From Subdoligranulum variabile (lineage in GTDB: Bacteria > Bacillota > Clostridia > Oscillospirales > Ruminococcaceae): a stretch of 22,378 nt of DNA. A program made the position numbers and the translations under genes. The DNA lies in contig SFKI01000026.1 of assembly GCA_004554775.1 (NCBI GenBank), positions 1 through 22,378 of the forward strand. Direction: 5' to 3'. Shown piece after piece: positions 14,393 to 22,378 of this stretch (positions are counted from its first letter, which is position 1; every line of letters begins with the position of its first letter). Below the pieces are notes generated by a model. That model did not search any database. It was given only the letters and a program-made list of their open reading frames with translations, and was not told the DNA's origin.

Positions 14393-15337
14393 CTATCGGC
14401 AGGTACCGCGTTCTGCGGCGATCCTTGCCATCAGTTTGTTTTTTGCCACATCTGCATAATCTCCATTCACGATTTCCGGCGGCAGGTCCAGCACCTTGTA
14501 GCGCTCGGCGTACACTTTCTGGATGCACTGGCTGGCCATGCGGCCGCGGGAGTCGTTGTCCAGCCGCAGCTCTATGGTCGTCACTTCCGGGTGGCGGCGC
14601 AGGAACTCCTGCAACGCCAGCGGCTCTTTCTCGGTAGCAGAAATACCGCCCAGAGACAGTCGGTACTTGTCCGCTTTTCCACCACACAGCGTCATTTCTG
14701 CCATGGCATCTATGGCGGCTTCAAACACCGCTACGGTGCGGCTTTCCCCAGCCGGTGGGATACAGAACCCGCAGCGCTTATCGCTGCCTTCCTGCTCGAT
14801 TTTGAACGTCTTACCGTAATCGTAAACACCGCGCAGGGCGGCGTACTGCGGCACGCCTTGCTCATCCAGCCCCAGGAACACACAGTTGTGGTAGCCTGCA
14901 CTCTCATACAGGATTTTTAAATCGAGGCAATATTGGATGACTGGCAGCGAAACGCCGCGCCCCAGCAGATACCGGGTGACGCGGTTATTATTCGCCGCTT
15001 TCGGCGGCAGCTTAAACGGCAGGCGGTTTTTCTCGACCTGTTCATGCTCCACCGGGATGTAAGTTGGGCTTTCTCCGCACAGCATCTGCACGGCTTCTAC
15101 GAAGCTGACATTCTCAACGTAGATAAGATAATTCAGTGCTGACCTTCCACCGATATTGTGGCTTTTCCAGTGCCAAACACTGGACTCACCGTTGATTTTG
15201 AAGCTGTCGTGCGCCACCAGCTGGTATTCGCCGCGGGCGCTGCTTTTCTCCAGCGCACCGGGGCGGTAACGGCGTAAAAACTCAATGGCCGTCATCCGTT
15301 TGGCGGCCGCGATCTGTTCTTTGCTGACCTTCCGCAA
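14393..15337 (-). CDS. DUF3991/Toprim primase-like protein
   Basis: A 314-residue protein. The N-terminus has the ICE primase-like opening (KEQIAAAKRMTAIEFLRRYR, then SSVWHWKSHNIGGRSALNYL and FVEAVQMLCGE), followed by DUF3991 (about 125-200: YLLGRGVSLPVIQYCLDLKI, NCVFLGLDEQGVPQYAALRG) and a Toprim-like core (about 210-290: VAVFEAAIDAMAEMTLCGGK, then TTIELRLDNDSRGRMASQCI, which carries the D-x-D of Toprim). It probably supports priming or processing of ICE DNA. The start is TTG 15337, directly after the MetK stop (TAATTG); ATG 15 codons downstream is the alternative. It appears complete. Confidence 0.85.
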   Translation of the reverse strand: MRKVSKEQIAAAKRMTAIEFLRRYRPGALEKSSARGEYQLVAHDSFKINGESSVWHWKSHNIGGRSALNYLIYVENVSFVEAVQMLCGESPTYIPVEHEQVEKNRLPFKLPPKAANNNRVTRYLLGRGVSLPVIQYCLDLKILYESAGYHNCVFLGLDEQGVPQYAALRGVYDYGKTFKIEQEGSDKRCGFCIPPAGESRTVAVFEAAIDAMAEMTLCGGKADKYRLSLGGISATEKEPLALQEFLRRHPEVTTIELRLDNDSRGRMASQCIQKVYAERYKVLDLPPEIVNGDYADVAKNKLMARIAAERGTCR

Positions 15338-16513
15338 TTACTCGATGCAGGCCGTGAACTCGCTCATGGACTCGATGGTCTCCCACGGGAACGCTTCGCG
15401 GCCGAAGTGCCCGCCGGTGGCCGTGCGGGCGTAAATAGGATTCAGCAGGTTCAGCTGTTTGATGATGCCCGCGGGGGTCAGGTCAAAAGACATCCGCACC
15501 GCCATGGCGAGACAGTCATCTTCGCACACTTTGCAGGTGCCGAACGTGTCCACCGACACCATGACCGGCTCGGCCTGGCCGATGGCATACGCCAGCGTGA
15601 CCTGGCAGCGCTGGGCAATATGGGCTGCCACAAGGTTTTTGGCGATAAATCGCGCCATGTAGGCCCCGCTGCGGTCCACCTTGCTGGGGTCTTTGCCGCT
15701 GAATGCACCGCCGCCGTGGGGCACAAAGGGGCCGTAGGTATCCACGATGAGCTTGCGCCCTGTCAGGCCGGTGTCAGCGTCCGGGCCGCCCTGGATAAAG
15801 CGGCCGCTGGGGTTCAGAAGAAGCTCCACATTGTCCGCGGGCATGCCCTTGAACGCCAGCGGGAACAGCTTTTCTCGCAGCATGTCCCGCAGATTTTCCA
15901 GGCAGGTTTCGGGGTTGTGCTGCACGGACACGACCACCTTGGTGATGCGCACGGGAATGTCGCCCGCGTATTCCATGGTGACCTGGACTTTGCCGTCCGG
16001 GCCGATGTCGGGGAAAGTGTCCATCATGCGCAAGACCTCCAGCAGTGCCGCAAGGTGTTGGGCAGCGACTACCGCCATAGGCATGTATTCGGGCGTTTCA
16101 TCGCAGGCATAGCCCACCATAACGCCCTGATCACCAGCGCCGAGGGTGTCATCGTCCTCATCCTCGGTCAGTTCCGGCTCGACCGCCCCGGCAATGTCGG
16201 GACTTTGCTCATGGATAAAGCTGTCGATCTGGTATTCCTTGGGGTCATAACCGACTTCCCGTAATGTGTCGCGGGCAATGTTGAACACATCCGGCATGGC
16301 GGTGGTGGTAATTTCACCCGCCACAATGATGTGCCCACGGGTCGCCATGACTTCACAGGCCACACGGCTGGCAGGGTCATACCGCAGACATTCGTCAAGG
16401 ACGGTGTCGGCAATAAGGTCGCACAGCTTGTCCGGGTGGCCGCGCAGGACAGCTTCGGCGGTGTAAAAGCGCGGAGTTATATCTCTGGTTTCAGGGTCAA
16501 ATGCAGTTTTCAT
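15338..16513 (-). CDS. metK: S-adenosylmethionine synthetase (MetK)
   Basis: A 391-residue enzyme making S-adenosylmethionine from methionine and ATP. The family motifs are present: GHPDK at 25-29, GAGDQG at 125-130 and HGGGAFSGKDPSKVDRSGAY from about 266, plus NPSGRFIQGGPDADTGLTGR. The usual GYGGWAAHGGGAFSGKD appears here as TYGPFVPHGGGAFSGKD, and there is an acidic insertion (EPELTEDEDDDT) before GAGDQG, so it is a divergent, element-borne copy. It overlaps the DUF3846 gene, has AAGGAG upstream of ATG 16513, and runs straight into the DUF3991 gene. It may raise SAM supply for the element's methyltransferase. It appears complete and functional. Confidence 0.93.
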   Translation of the reverse strand: MKTAFDPETRDITPRFYTAEAVLRGHPDKLCDLIADTVLDECLRYDPASRVACEVMATRGHIIVAGEITTTAMPDVFNIARDTLREVGYDPKEYQIDSFIHEQSPDIAGAVEPELTEDEDDDTLGAGDQGVMVGYACDETPEYMPMAVVAAQHLAALLEVLRMMDTFPDIGPDGKVQVTMEYAGDIPVRITKVVVSVQHNPETCLENLRDMLREKLFPLAFKGMPADNVELLLNPSGRFIQGGPDADTGLTGRKLIVDTYGPFVPHGGGAFSGKDPSKVDRSGAYMARFIAKNLVAAHIAQRCQVTLAYAIGQAEPVMVSVDTFGTCKVCEDDCLAMAVRMSFDLTPAGIIKQLNLLNPIYARTATGGHFGREAFPWETIESMSEFTACIE

Positions 16514-16940
16514 GGTCTTTTTTCTCCTTGGTTTGGTTATTTTGGGGGTCGAATTTATCGAGCGTTTTTTCCATCATGGCATCGTATTCTTCCGGCGTGA
16601 CATGGTCTACGCAGAGGGTGTTGCCAAGCAGGAAGAATACCTGCGGGTCATGGTAAAGTTCCTCGTAGTGCTTGATCTGCTGGGGCGTAAGGTCGGCAAA
16701 ATCCTCGTGGCTCAGGCCGCAGATGAAGAATGTGCCGTGGATAACATCGTAGTCACCCAGCATGCGGTTCAGCGGCAGACCCAGCGCGATACCGTCATCG
16801 TTGCAGACGATACAGGCCCGGTCTCGCCAGGGATAGACAGCCTCAATCGTGCCGCCCACGATCTTCTGCTCAGCCTGTAGGGTATGCTCAATGTCAGCTT
16901 CGCGGGGATATTTGCCCGGCTCAACGATCAGGACTTTCAT
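16497..16940 (-). CDS. DUF3846 protein
   Basis: A 147-residue protein matching the DUF3846 pattern: MKVLIVEPGKYPREADIEHT, then LQAEQKIVGGTIEAVYPWRD, ACIVCNDDGIALGLPLNRML and DVIHGTFFICGLSHEDFADL. The family is widespread in ICEs and phages of Firmicutes, and its function is unknown. The C-terminal part is charged. ATG 16940 overlaps the SpaA stop as ATGA, with GAGGAAA upstream inside the spaA end. Its own end overlaps the metK start by 17 bases. These overlaps suggest coupled translation. Confidence 0.85.
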   Translation of the reverse strand: MKVLIVEPGKYPREADIEHTLQAEQKIVGGTIEAVYPWRDRACIVCNDDGIALGLPLNRMLGDYDVIHGTFFICGLSHEDFADLTPQQIKHYEELYHDPQVFFLLGNTLCVDHVTPEEYDAMMEKTLDKFDPQNNQTKEKKDHENCI

Positions 16941-19900
16941 TCTTCATTTTCCTCGTCTTGCGTGTCCTCGTCCAAATCGACAAGGATACCGGGGTCGCGG
17001 CGCTTGACCATCACAAATACAATACCGGCTGCGGAAACCACTGCCGTGATGACGATTGCCAGCAGCAGGAAGCCGTCCTGCGTTTTGGGAATCGTGGGTG
17101 TGGGCGCAGGCGTGGGCACCGAGGTAGGCTGCGGCGTGGGTTTGGGCGTTTCCGGGGTAGGGTTCGGTGTGGGGCCGGGTGTAGGGGTCGGCGTAGGCGT
17201 GGGAGTCGGCTTGGCCTTGTCCACCATTGTGATGAGCCGTTTGTCTGCACGAGTCCATTCGTCGTTAGATTTTTCGCGTATATACAACAAAATGCCATCA
17301 TCTTCAGACACAATCTTGAACTGCACCGAGCTGGCGATCTCAAAGCCATCAGGAGCGGCATCTTCGGTGAGGGTGTAGATATTTTCGGTGGTATCGTCCG
17401 AAAGGTGGATACTATCATCCGAGATAGGAACGCGGTGGGTCTTGTAATCCGTTACCCAGCTGTCGATGACCGTGCCATCTTCTGTGCGGATTGTCAGGGT
17501 GGCACCAGGCAGCAGGTTTCCGCTGACATCGGTCTTGTCGATGTCCAATGCCGGGGCATCCTGCATGACTACAGTGCCATCGTCCAGTTTTTCCCAGGTG
17601 TCGCCGGATTTTACAAACACATCGTTGGTCTGCTCACTGCTGTTCTGCACCAGTTTAAAAGTAATGCTCTCGGCTTCAACGTAAGTATCCGGGGCGCGGC
17701 GCTCGGTCAGAATGTATTCTTTTTCGAGTTCCAGTCCGCGCACGGTGTGGGGTGTTTTGGCGGAAGTCCAGCCAGCCACCACGTTGCCCTCGGCATCTGT
17801 GATTTCCAGCTGGGCACCGGGCAGTTCTTGGCCGTTGGTGATGTCCTGTTTAGAAATATTCACGGTGGTGCGCAGGTTCGTAGCGGTAGCATCAACAATC
17901 TGCCAGGCAACTTGCTGACCCTCGTAGATGAAAGTAACGTCAATGGGCGTGTCGTCCAGCAAATAGCCTGCCGGGGCCGTGATCTCTACGATCTGGTAGC
18001 GGCCGCTGTTCTCGCGGCTGGTGCTTCGCGGGCCTGCCGGGTCAAGGTAGAACTCGCCGCGGATGGGCACATCCACATCAAACCAGGTGAAGCCGTTTTC
18101 ATCGGTGGGGCTGCTGGTTGCCAGTTTGGTTCCTGCATCCACCAGTTTCGTACCGTCTGCCGCATAGATGTCATCTACTGTGTACAGCTCATACGCCGCA
18201 CCCGACAGATAAATCAACGCTTCACGGTCTTTTTTATAGACGCCAACGCCAATCTTGCCAACCGTATCGCCGGGCTTTTCAGGGACAGGCAGTACAAGGG
18301 CGTTCTCGAACACAAGGATCTGCCCGTCCTTATGGGCATCCGAAGCCTCCTTGACGTTGACAATACTGTAGGAACATTCCTTGTCGCCGTCCTGCTCGTG
18401 GCTGACGATGGTTTTTGCCAATACGATGTCGTTTTTCTGGTTATCCCATCCAAATTCCACCGTGTAGCTCTGCTGGGTCAGCACAAAGCCATACGGGGCC
18501 TGCACTTCGGTAATGGTGTATTTGCCCAGGGGCAGCGTGACCGTGACCTCGCCTTTGGTGCCGTCATGGCTGGCCGTCAGGAAATCGTAGGTTGCTTGGG
18601 TTCTGGTGGGGCTGAATTTCACCTCATCCACCTGACCATCTTCGCCGGTGGTGACGGTCGCCACAAGGTCGCCGTCTTTATACCAGCAAGTGCCCTGATG
18701 GTCCGGCGTGGCAACATCGCCGTCCGCGTGGATCTCGTACACCGCGTCCGCCAGGGTGTCCTGGGTGTAGATGAACTGGCCATTCTGGTAGTCAGTTAGG
18801 ATATTGCCCAGCTTGCGGATGGTGAGCTGGCCCAAGGTTTCGCGGTTGAAATACTTTTCTTCCACGATGTACTCATCCATGTCATCCGTGGCGTTGCCGA
18901 CCACTTGCCAGACACGGTCGCTCTTGATCTCAAACTCTACCGAGTAGGCCGGGTCGTTATAGTAGCCCTCCGGTCCCTGCAATTCCTCGATGAGATAACG
19001 GCCCAGGGGCAGCTTTTCGGGTGTTTTCATAAGACCGTCCGCGTCCGTGTAGAACACATCCGTTTTCTTGGTTGCATTGCCGCTGGCGGGGTCGATCATG
19101 GAAATGCGGGTTTTGCTTCCATTCTCGTCCAGCTTGTACAGCGCAAAGGCTGTATTGGCGATTTTTACCGCTTTGCCAGTTTCGAGATCGGTTTTGATGA
19201 GCTGCAAATAACCTTCCAGTTCCTCATCCAGCACGTTAAAAGTCATGTAGTTGTTGGTCGGCGTGGTGATGCTGCCTGTGGGGATCGTAAAGCGACTCTG
19301 CGGGCTGTGGGCATCCACTGTCACGATGAACGGGTCGCACTGGAACACATCCTTCGGGATGGTGGTTTCTACGACAAGGCATTGGCCATAGGGTAGGCCC
19401 TCCACGCGGAAGATGCCCTCATCATTGGTGAACATTTCTCCCAGCCTGTATTCCGCATCCTGATCCGTGGGGACCCAGCCGTTGCCTTTTCCGTTGGCAT
19501 AGTCGCCGTCTGCGGTCAGTGTCTTGTTGTAGGCGCTGACCATGTCGGTATCGCTCTCGAACATGTTGGCGATGGCCTGGCCCTCGCGGGTGAAATCGTA
19601 CTTGAGGGTGGCGTTGTCGTAGTTGTCCTTGCGGTAGGCATCCAGGATGCTGGCGGCATCGTAGCTGCCGTCCGGATTCCGCTTGAACTGGGCCGCCTTG
19701 CTCAGCTTGGAGATGCGGTAGATCGTAAAGCCCGCACCCTCCAGCTTCAGCGCCGGGGCAGGCTGGCCGGTGGTGGACACCAGCTTGTTCAAGGAAAAGC
19801 CTGATTTCAGCACTTCATCCTGGCTTTCCTGCTCGGTTTGGATGTAATAGCTGGACTCATCTGCATAGGTCAGCGTTTTGTAGTGGTTGACCTCATCGCA

Positions 19901-20812
19901 AAGGTGGCCCTTGGCGTAGGATAAATAATAGCCGTCCCAAGCTTTGCTGCCGTCCAGTCGGCGGCTTTCGGCTACGGCGGAATACTGATTTTTATAGATG
20001 TAATCGCTGTATTCGCCGTCTTTGGATGCAAGATCAGCATACCGGCCGGTACGCTCCAACTTTTTATTAAGGAGAGGATATTTGCCGGTGACGTACAGCT
20101 TTCCGTTACCGTCAATGGGCAGAACCAACCCGGTGGCACGTTCGACCAAGTAGTAGCGGCCCAGGTAGAGGTTGGCAAACGCAAGTTTGCCGTCCTTGAT
20201 CTGGGCGGAAGCGACCAGCCGGTCTTTTTGGAGGATGGGCAGATAATCCGTATCCCAGCCGCCGTTGGTGAGGACAGTGGTGTGCCAGATGGGTTGGCCT
20301 CTGCTGTCCGTGATCTTGCTGTAGTCCACGATGCCGGAAACACCATCCGGGTGTTCAATGGTCTCGGCGGCGTACAGGTCGTACACGGCACCTTCGAGTG
20401 TCGAGTCGCCATTACTGCCTGCGACCAGGTACCGGGCGGCATCCAGATCGACCTTGTCCAACACAATGCTGCCAAGGACACGGTCGTTCTGGAACTCGTT
20501 GGAATTGGCGTGCATGGTATAGGAATCTTCGTTATTGGCGATGCCGGTAGGGTCGGTGACATAAGTCTTGTCGGTCTCGCGGTCGCCAAAGGTAATCGTG
20601 ACTACGCCCTCGCCGGTGTCGATGAGGATGCCGCCATTATCGGCTGTTCCGATGTCGGCGTTGTAATCGGCGTTGCCCAACTGGATAGTTTTGCTGTCCA
20701 GATTTTTCGTGATCTCGATGGCATAGGCCCGCTTACCAAGAACAGAACCTGCCGTGCCGGGATTGATTATATCTGTCCAATCGCCATAGTACCCGCTGGG
20801 AGCACATTTGTG
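16937..20812 (-). CDS. SpaA-type multi-CnaB surface protein, N-terminus missing
   Basis: A long surface protein with several CnaB-like domains expected to form Lys-Asn/Asp isopeptide bonds. Lys-bearing strands include SIVLDKVDL, LQLIKTDLETGKAV, LTIRKLG, VGVYKKD, VNISKQD and LDIDKTD. The matching Glu motifs include LIEELQGPEGYY, ITEVQAPYGF, IVEITAPAGY, LTERRAPDTY and LTEDAAPDGF. The C-terminus has a Thr/Pro spacer, the sorting-like motif IPKTQ (17078-17092), a membrane helix (LLLAIVITAVVSAAGIVFVM), KRR and an acidic tail. The first usable start is TTG 20680, but homology-like coding continues to about 20812 (GYYGDWTDIINPGTAGSVLG) without a start or signal peptide. There it meets the interrupted parM, so the 5' end has been lost and the protein is unlikely to be exported. 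It is normally an ICE adhesin. Confidence 0.85.
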   Translation of the reverse strand, partial: HKCAPSGYYGDWTDIINPGTAGSVLGKRAYAIEITKNLDSKTIQLGNADYNADIGTADNGGILIDTGEGVVTITFGDRETDKTYVTDPTGIANNEDSYTMHANSNEFQNDRVLGSIVLDKVDLDAARYLVAGSNGDSTLEGAVYDLYAAETIEHPDGVSGIVDYSKITDSRGQPIWHTTVLTNGGWDTDYLPILQKDRLVASAQIKDGKLAFANLYLGRYYLVERATGLVLPIDGNGKLYVTGKYPLLNKKLERTGRYADLASKDGEYSDYIYKNQYSAVAESRRLDGSKAWDGYYLSYAKGHLCDEVNHYKTLTYADESSYYIQTEQESQDEVLKSGFSLNKLVSTTGQPAPALKLEGAGFTIYRISKLSKAAQFKRNPDGSYDAASILDAYRKDNYDNATLKYDFTREGQAIANMFESDTDMVSAYNKTLTADGDYANGKGNGWVPTDQDAEYRLGEMFTNDEGIFRVEGLPYGQCLVVETTIPKDVFQCDPFIVTVDAHSPQSRFTIPTGSITTPTNNYMTFNVLDEELEGYLQLIKTDLETGKAVKIANTAFALYKLDENGSKTRISMIDPASGNATKKTDVFYTDADGLMKTPEKLPLGRYLIEELQGPEGYYNDPAYSVEFEIKSDRVWQVVGNATDDMDEYIVEEKYFNRETLGQLTIRKLGNILTDYQNGQFIYTQDTLADAVYEIHADGDVATPDHQGTCWYKDGDLVATVTTGEDGQVDEVKFSPTRTQATYDFLTASHDGTKGEVTVTLPLGKYTITEVQAPYGFVLTQQSYTVEFGWDNQKNDIVLAKTIVSHEQDGDKECSYSIVNVKEASDAHKDGQILVFENALVLPVPEKPGDTVGKIGVGVYKKDREALIYLSGAAYELYTVDDIYAADGTKLVDAGTKLATSSPTDENGFTWFDVDVPIRGEFYLDPAGPRSTSRENSGRYQIVEITAPAGYLLDDTPIDVTFIYEGQQVAWQIVDATATNLRTTVNISKQDITNGQELPGAQLEITDAEGNVVAGWTSAKTPHTVRGLELEKEYILTERRAPDTYVEAESITFKLVQNSSEQTNDVFVKSGDTWEKLDDGTVVMQDAPALDIDKTDVSGNLLPGATLTIRTEDGTVIDSWVTDYKTHRVPISDDSIHLSDDTTENIYTLTEDAAPDGFEIASSVQFKIVSEDDGILLYIREKSNDEWTRADKRLITMVDKAKPTPTPTPTPTPGPTPNPTPETPKPTPQPTSVPTPAPTPTIPKTQDGFLLLAIVITAVVSAAGIVFVMVKRRDPGILVDLDEDTQDEENEE
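17093..17206 (-). repeat. Thr/Pro-rich tandem codon repeat in the SpaA wall-spanning segment
   Basis: About 38 codons of TP/PTP units (TPTPTPTPTPGPTPNPTPET and so on) directly before the sorting motif. This is a cell-wall-spanning spacer, and its length could vary by slippage. Confidence 0.85.
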
Positions 20813-21356
20813 CCGTGTCGGCCACGGGGATGGCGTTGTCGATGCGCATAAGGTCTACCGTCCAACCGCCCAAGTCCATAAGGAGCATGGACGGCTCGTC
20901 TTGTAGGAGCCCTGTTTCGGTCATAAGGGCAGCATAACCTTGAGGAAAGATGGCAACTTCTTCAAAGGTGATGCTGTATTCCACACCCTCGAAGCGGAAA
21001 TTCACAGGTTGCCTGCTTCGCAGCAGATAATCCCGAAACTTCGGCTTGTCGCGCCCGAAACTGGTCAGGGGTAAGCCTGCCGCAATTCGCACCGAACATT
21101 CGGGCGGCAGGCCGCGCTGCTGAATCTCCTTTGCAATGGCCGCCAGCGTCAGCAGGTAATAGTTGTCGTTCGTAGTCTTATCCCGCTGGATAGGCTGCCG
21201 CCCGGTGCCACAAACAAAAAAGCACCCGGCAAGTTCCAAAAGACCTTGCCGGGTGTAGGGTTCGTGTTCTCCGTAGCTTGTAAGTCCAGCCGGAAACGAG
21301 CAGTGCGCTGTCTTGATGGCGTAGTAGCCGTGGTCGATGCCGATAATGATGCTCAT
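20733..21356 (-). CDS. parM: ParM/StbA-like actin ATPase, C-terminus lost at a deletion junction
   Basis: The N-terminal half of an actin-like plasmid segregation ATPase. It starts MSIIIGIDHGYYAIKTAHCS, where GIDHGYYAIK is the phosphate-1 loop. The central LLQDEPSMLLMDLGGWTVDL contains the phosphate-2 motif DLGG. After DNAIPVADT (about 20814) the reading continues into SpaA-derived DNA in another frame and ends at 20733 with an unrelated tail (ending RHGRFCSW). The C-terminal subdomain with the adenosine motif is absent, so it cannot polymerise normally. ATG 21356 is chosen because AGGAAGA precedes it and the family N-terminus starts here. ParM normally keeps the element stable; here it is probably inactive. 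Confidence 0.82.
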   Translation of the reverse strand: MSIIIGIDHGYYAIKTAHCSFPAGLTSYGEHEPYTRQGLLELAGCFFVCGTGRQPIQRDKTTNDNYYLLTLAAIAKEIQQRGLPPECSVRIAAGLPLTSFGRDKPKFRDYLLRSRQPVNFRFEGVEYSITFEEVAIFPQGYAALMTETGLLQDEPSMLLMDLGGWTVDLMRIDNAIPVADTAQMCSQRVLWRLDRYNQSRHGRFCSW

Positions 21357-21396
21357 GAACATCTTCCTTTCCATTTGGTCGTTTTAGTGTTATTTA

Positions 21397-21438
21397 AATA
21401 AAAATGTGCGGTGTACAGGTATGCCGCACATTTTTATT
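21397..21438. terminator. 15-bp perfect hairpin upstream of parM (possible bidirectional terminator)
   Basis: AATAAAAATGTGCGG (21397-21411) is perfectly inverted at 21424-21438 around a 12-base loop. A-tracts and T-tracts lie on both sides, so it could terminate transcription in either direction. On the minus strand it lies in the leader of parM, where it might attenuate instead. Confidence 0.5.
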
Positions 21439-21627
21439 ACCGTTGTTAAAGCTATAATTAGTCGTATAACGAAAAAGGAGTAAGTTGGTAGTAAGTTTCT
21501 TTTTGTGCTACAAATTATTGCCGATGAATCGTTTTATTTCGTTTGGACTTTAAATACTGCCGTGGCAGATAAAAAGCAGTCTGATCTTCTTTTCCATTTC
21601 TCGAAAAATCCTCGTCGTTTCGTGCTT
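21439..21627. other. AT-rich intergenic stretch, possible ICE boundary
   Basis: The sequence between the parM-side hairpin and the stop of the XRE gene is AT-rich and holds no convincing gene. A weak plus-strand promoter is possible: TTGTTA 21443-21448, a 16-base spacer, TATAAC 21465-21470, followed by AAAAAGGAG. It leads only to a 22-codon frame. Composition changes sharply at about 21.63 kb, so an ICE end could lie here, but I see no attachment repeat. Confidence 0.3.
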
Positions 21628-22289
21628 TTAGCGCTTTTTGTAGAGCACCAGCTCCGGGGCCTCACCTTCGGGGCCGTAGGTGGAGATCAGGATAAAATCC
21701 ATCGCGGCCAGCACGCCGAAGCATCGCTCACCGCCAAACTCGCATTCCAGCTGGCAGCCCAGATAGGTCGTCTGGTCGTTCAAAAACTTGACGGCCAGGC
21801 CGCTGGGCAGCGGGTAGGCAAGGTTCACGTACTGGCCCACCAGCGCGTTCAGCTTTTCCACTTTGGGCATGCCCTCCACGTGCAGGTCGTTGATCTCCTG
21901 CACCAGCTGGCGCTTGAACGCCTCAAACTGGCCGTGGTCGCTCAGCTCGTCGTAGCGCTTCCAGTAGTTCAGCGTGGGCAGCAGCTTTTTCATGTAGGCG
22001 CGGGCCTGCTCCTCGGTAAAAGCCTCGTTCGTCATGTGCTGTACGCAGACGTCGATCAGATCGTCCATGCTGCTGTAGGTGTAGGTGCCGTCGGCGTAGC
22101 ACCACTTGCAGTAGTCCTCGTTGGGGGTGCCGTCGCTGTTGTGGCTGATGATCGCATCTTCCAGCGGCATGCCGCAGCACTGGCAGACCAGCTGCCGCGG
22201 CGCGCCCAGCAGCGTGTTGATCGATACATCAAACTCCTGAGACAGCAGCTTGAGCGTTTCGGTGTTCGGCACGGTCTCGCCAGTTTCCC
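21628..22289 (-). CDS. XRE-family regulator with zinc-ribbon domain, helix-turn-helix part lost
   Basis: The remaining 219 codons start with the end of an XRE helix-turn-helix domain (ETGETVPNTETLKLLSQEFD, then VSINTLLGAP). A putative zinc ribbon follows (CQCCGMPLEDA, then YCKWCYADGTYTY, four Cys pairs-like positions), and then a helical region and a C-terminal beta-rich domain ending MDFILISTYGPEGEAPELVL. The first ordinary start (GTG 22272) cuts into the domain; in-frame sequence related to K-W-E-T-G stops at 22289, where the expected Trp codon TGG reads AGG and a TAA follows two codons upstream. The GC-rich third positions differ from the ICE genes. It looks like a host-type regulator interrupted by the element whose recombinase lies to the right. 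Confidence 0.72.
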
Positions 22290-22324
22290 TTAGTTAAAGA
22301 TATTGTTGGGTATCTCAAGATGTG

Positions 22325-22378
22325 TCATTCGATTTTGCCGATAAAGCGGTAGAAGATTTCCACTTCCTGTTCCCGGCT
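22325..22378 (-). CDS. Large serine recombinase, C-terminal tail (runs off the right edge)
   Basis: The last 17 codons read SREQEVEIFYRFIGKIE, then TGA. This is the typical end of the DUF4368 domain in large serine recombinases of clostridial mobile elements (pattern ...EIYY.FIG.I). The catalytic serine domain would be outside the window. Such genes usually end close to one end of their element; here the XRE gene remnant begins only about 35 bases away, consistent with an attachment site near 22289. The identification rests on a short but characteristic tail. Confidence 0.6.
   Translation of the reverse strand, partial: SREQEVEIFYRFIGKIE

Noticed and set aside
16958..18799. Long open frame on the plus strand (about 600 codons) opposite spaA
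   Set aside because: It is antisense to clearly coding CnaB domains, has low-complexity translation, no ribosome site and no recognisable domain; it arises from GC-rich codon use in spaA.
21505..22293. 262-codon plus-strand open frame at the right end
   Set aside because: It lies antisense to the XRE/zinc-ribbon gene, whose Cys motifs and domain order are convincing.

Overview
The window is most of the conjugation and maintenance half of an integrative conjugative element (ICE) of the Tn1549-like kind found in gut Clostridia. The GC-rich codon use, the AGGAGG-type ribosome sites and the gene set (Maff2 pilin-like protein, PrgI, DUF4314, PcfB, DUF6017, DUF3991-Toprim, DUF3846, SpaA, ParM) suggest an Oscillospiraceae/Faecalibacterium-like host. 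That host assignment is inference from family content; no chromosomal marker is visible.

Layout, read along the minus strand from right to left. At the far right edge is the C-terminal tail of a large serine recombinase (DUF4368-type), which abuts an XRE regulator that has lost its helix-turn-helix part. Next come a ParM-like actin cut off in mid-gene and, directly joined to it, a SpaA-type surface protein without its N-terminus. Then follow DUF3846, S-adenosylmethionine synthetase (MetK), a DUF3991/Toprim primase-like protein, a DUF6017 replication-initiator-like protein, two paralogous DUFs (one fused to a beta-helix), a DNA methyltransferase, a small DUF7768-like protein, a candidate oriT, a hypothetical protein, MobC and a MOBP relaxase.

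The only convincing plus-strand gene block lies between the relaxase and the transfer operon, at about 7243-8197. It has a sigma-70-type promoter, a highly structured RNA of about 240 nt made of two copies of a two-hairpin module, a perfect rho-independent terminator, and then a 210-residue protein resembling the PBECR4 (barnase/EndoU/colicin E5/RelE-like) nuclease family. This promoter / repeat RNA / terminator / nuclease order is the architecture of type III toxin-antitoxin systems, whose antitoxin is an RNA. It is the best candidate here for an undescribed system.

Left of it, on the minus strand, is the mating-pore operon, tightly packed with ATGA-type overlaps: DUF4314, PcfB, an ArdC-like protein, a small unknown, a DUF4240 protein, VirD4/TraG coupling protein, Maff2 (VirB2-like), a VirB6-like protein (broken), PrgI and the beginning of VirB4. 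The element looks damaged in several places: the VirB6 gene has an internal deletion with a frame change, the VirD4 and PrgI genes lack an ordinary start codon where homology begins, and a deletion joins parM to spaA. It may therefore be a decaying ICE, although assembly error cannot be excluded for each lesion.
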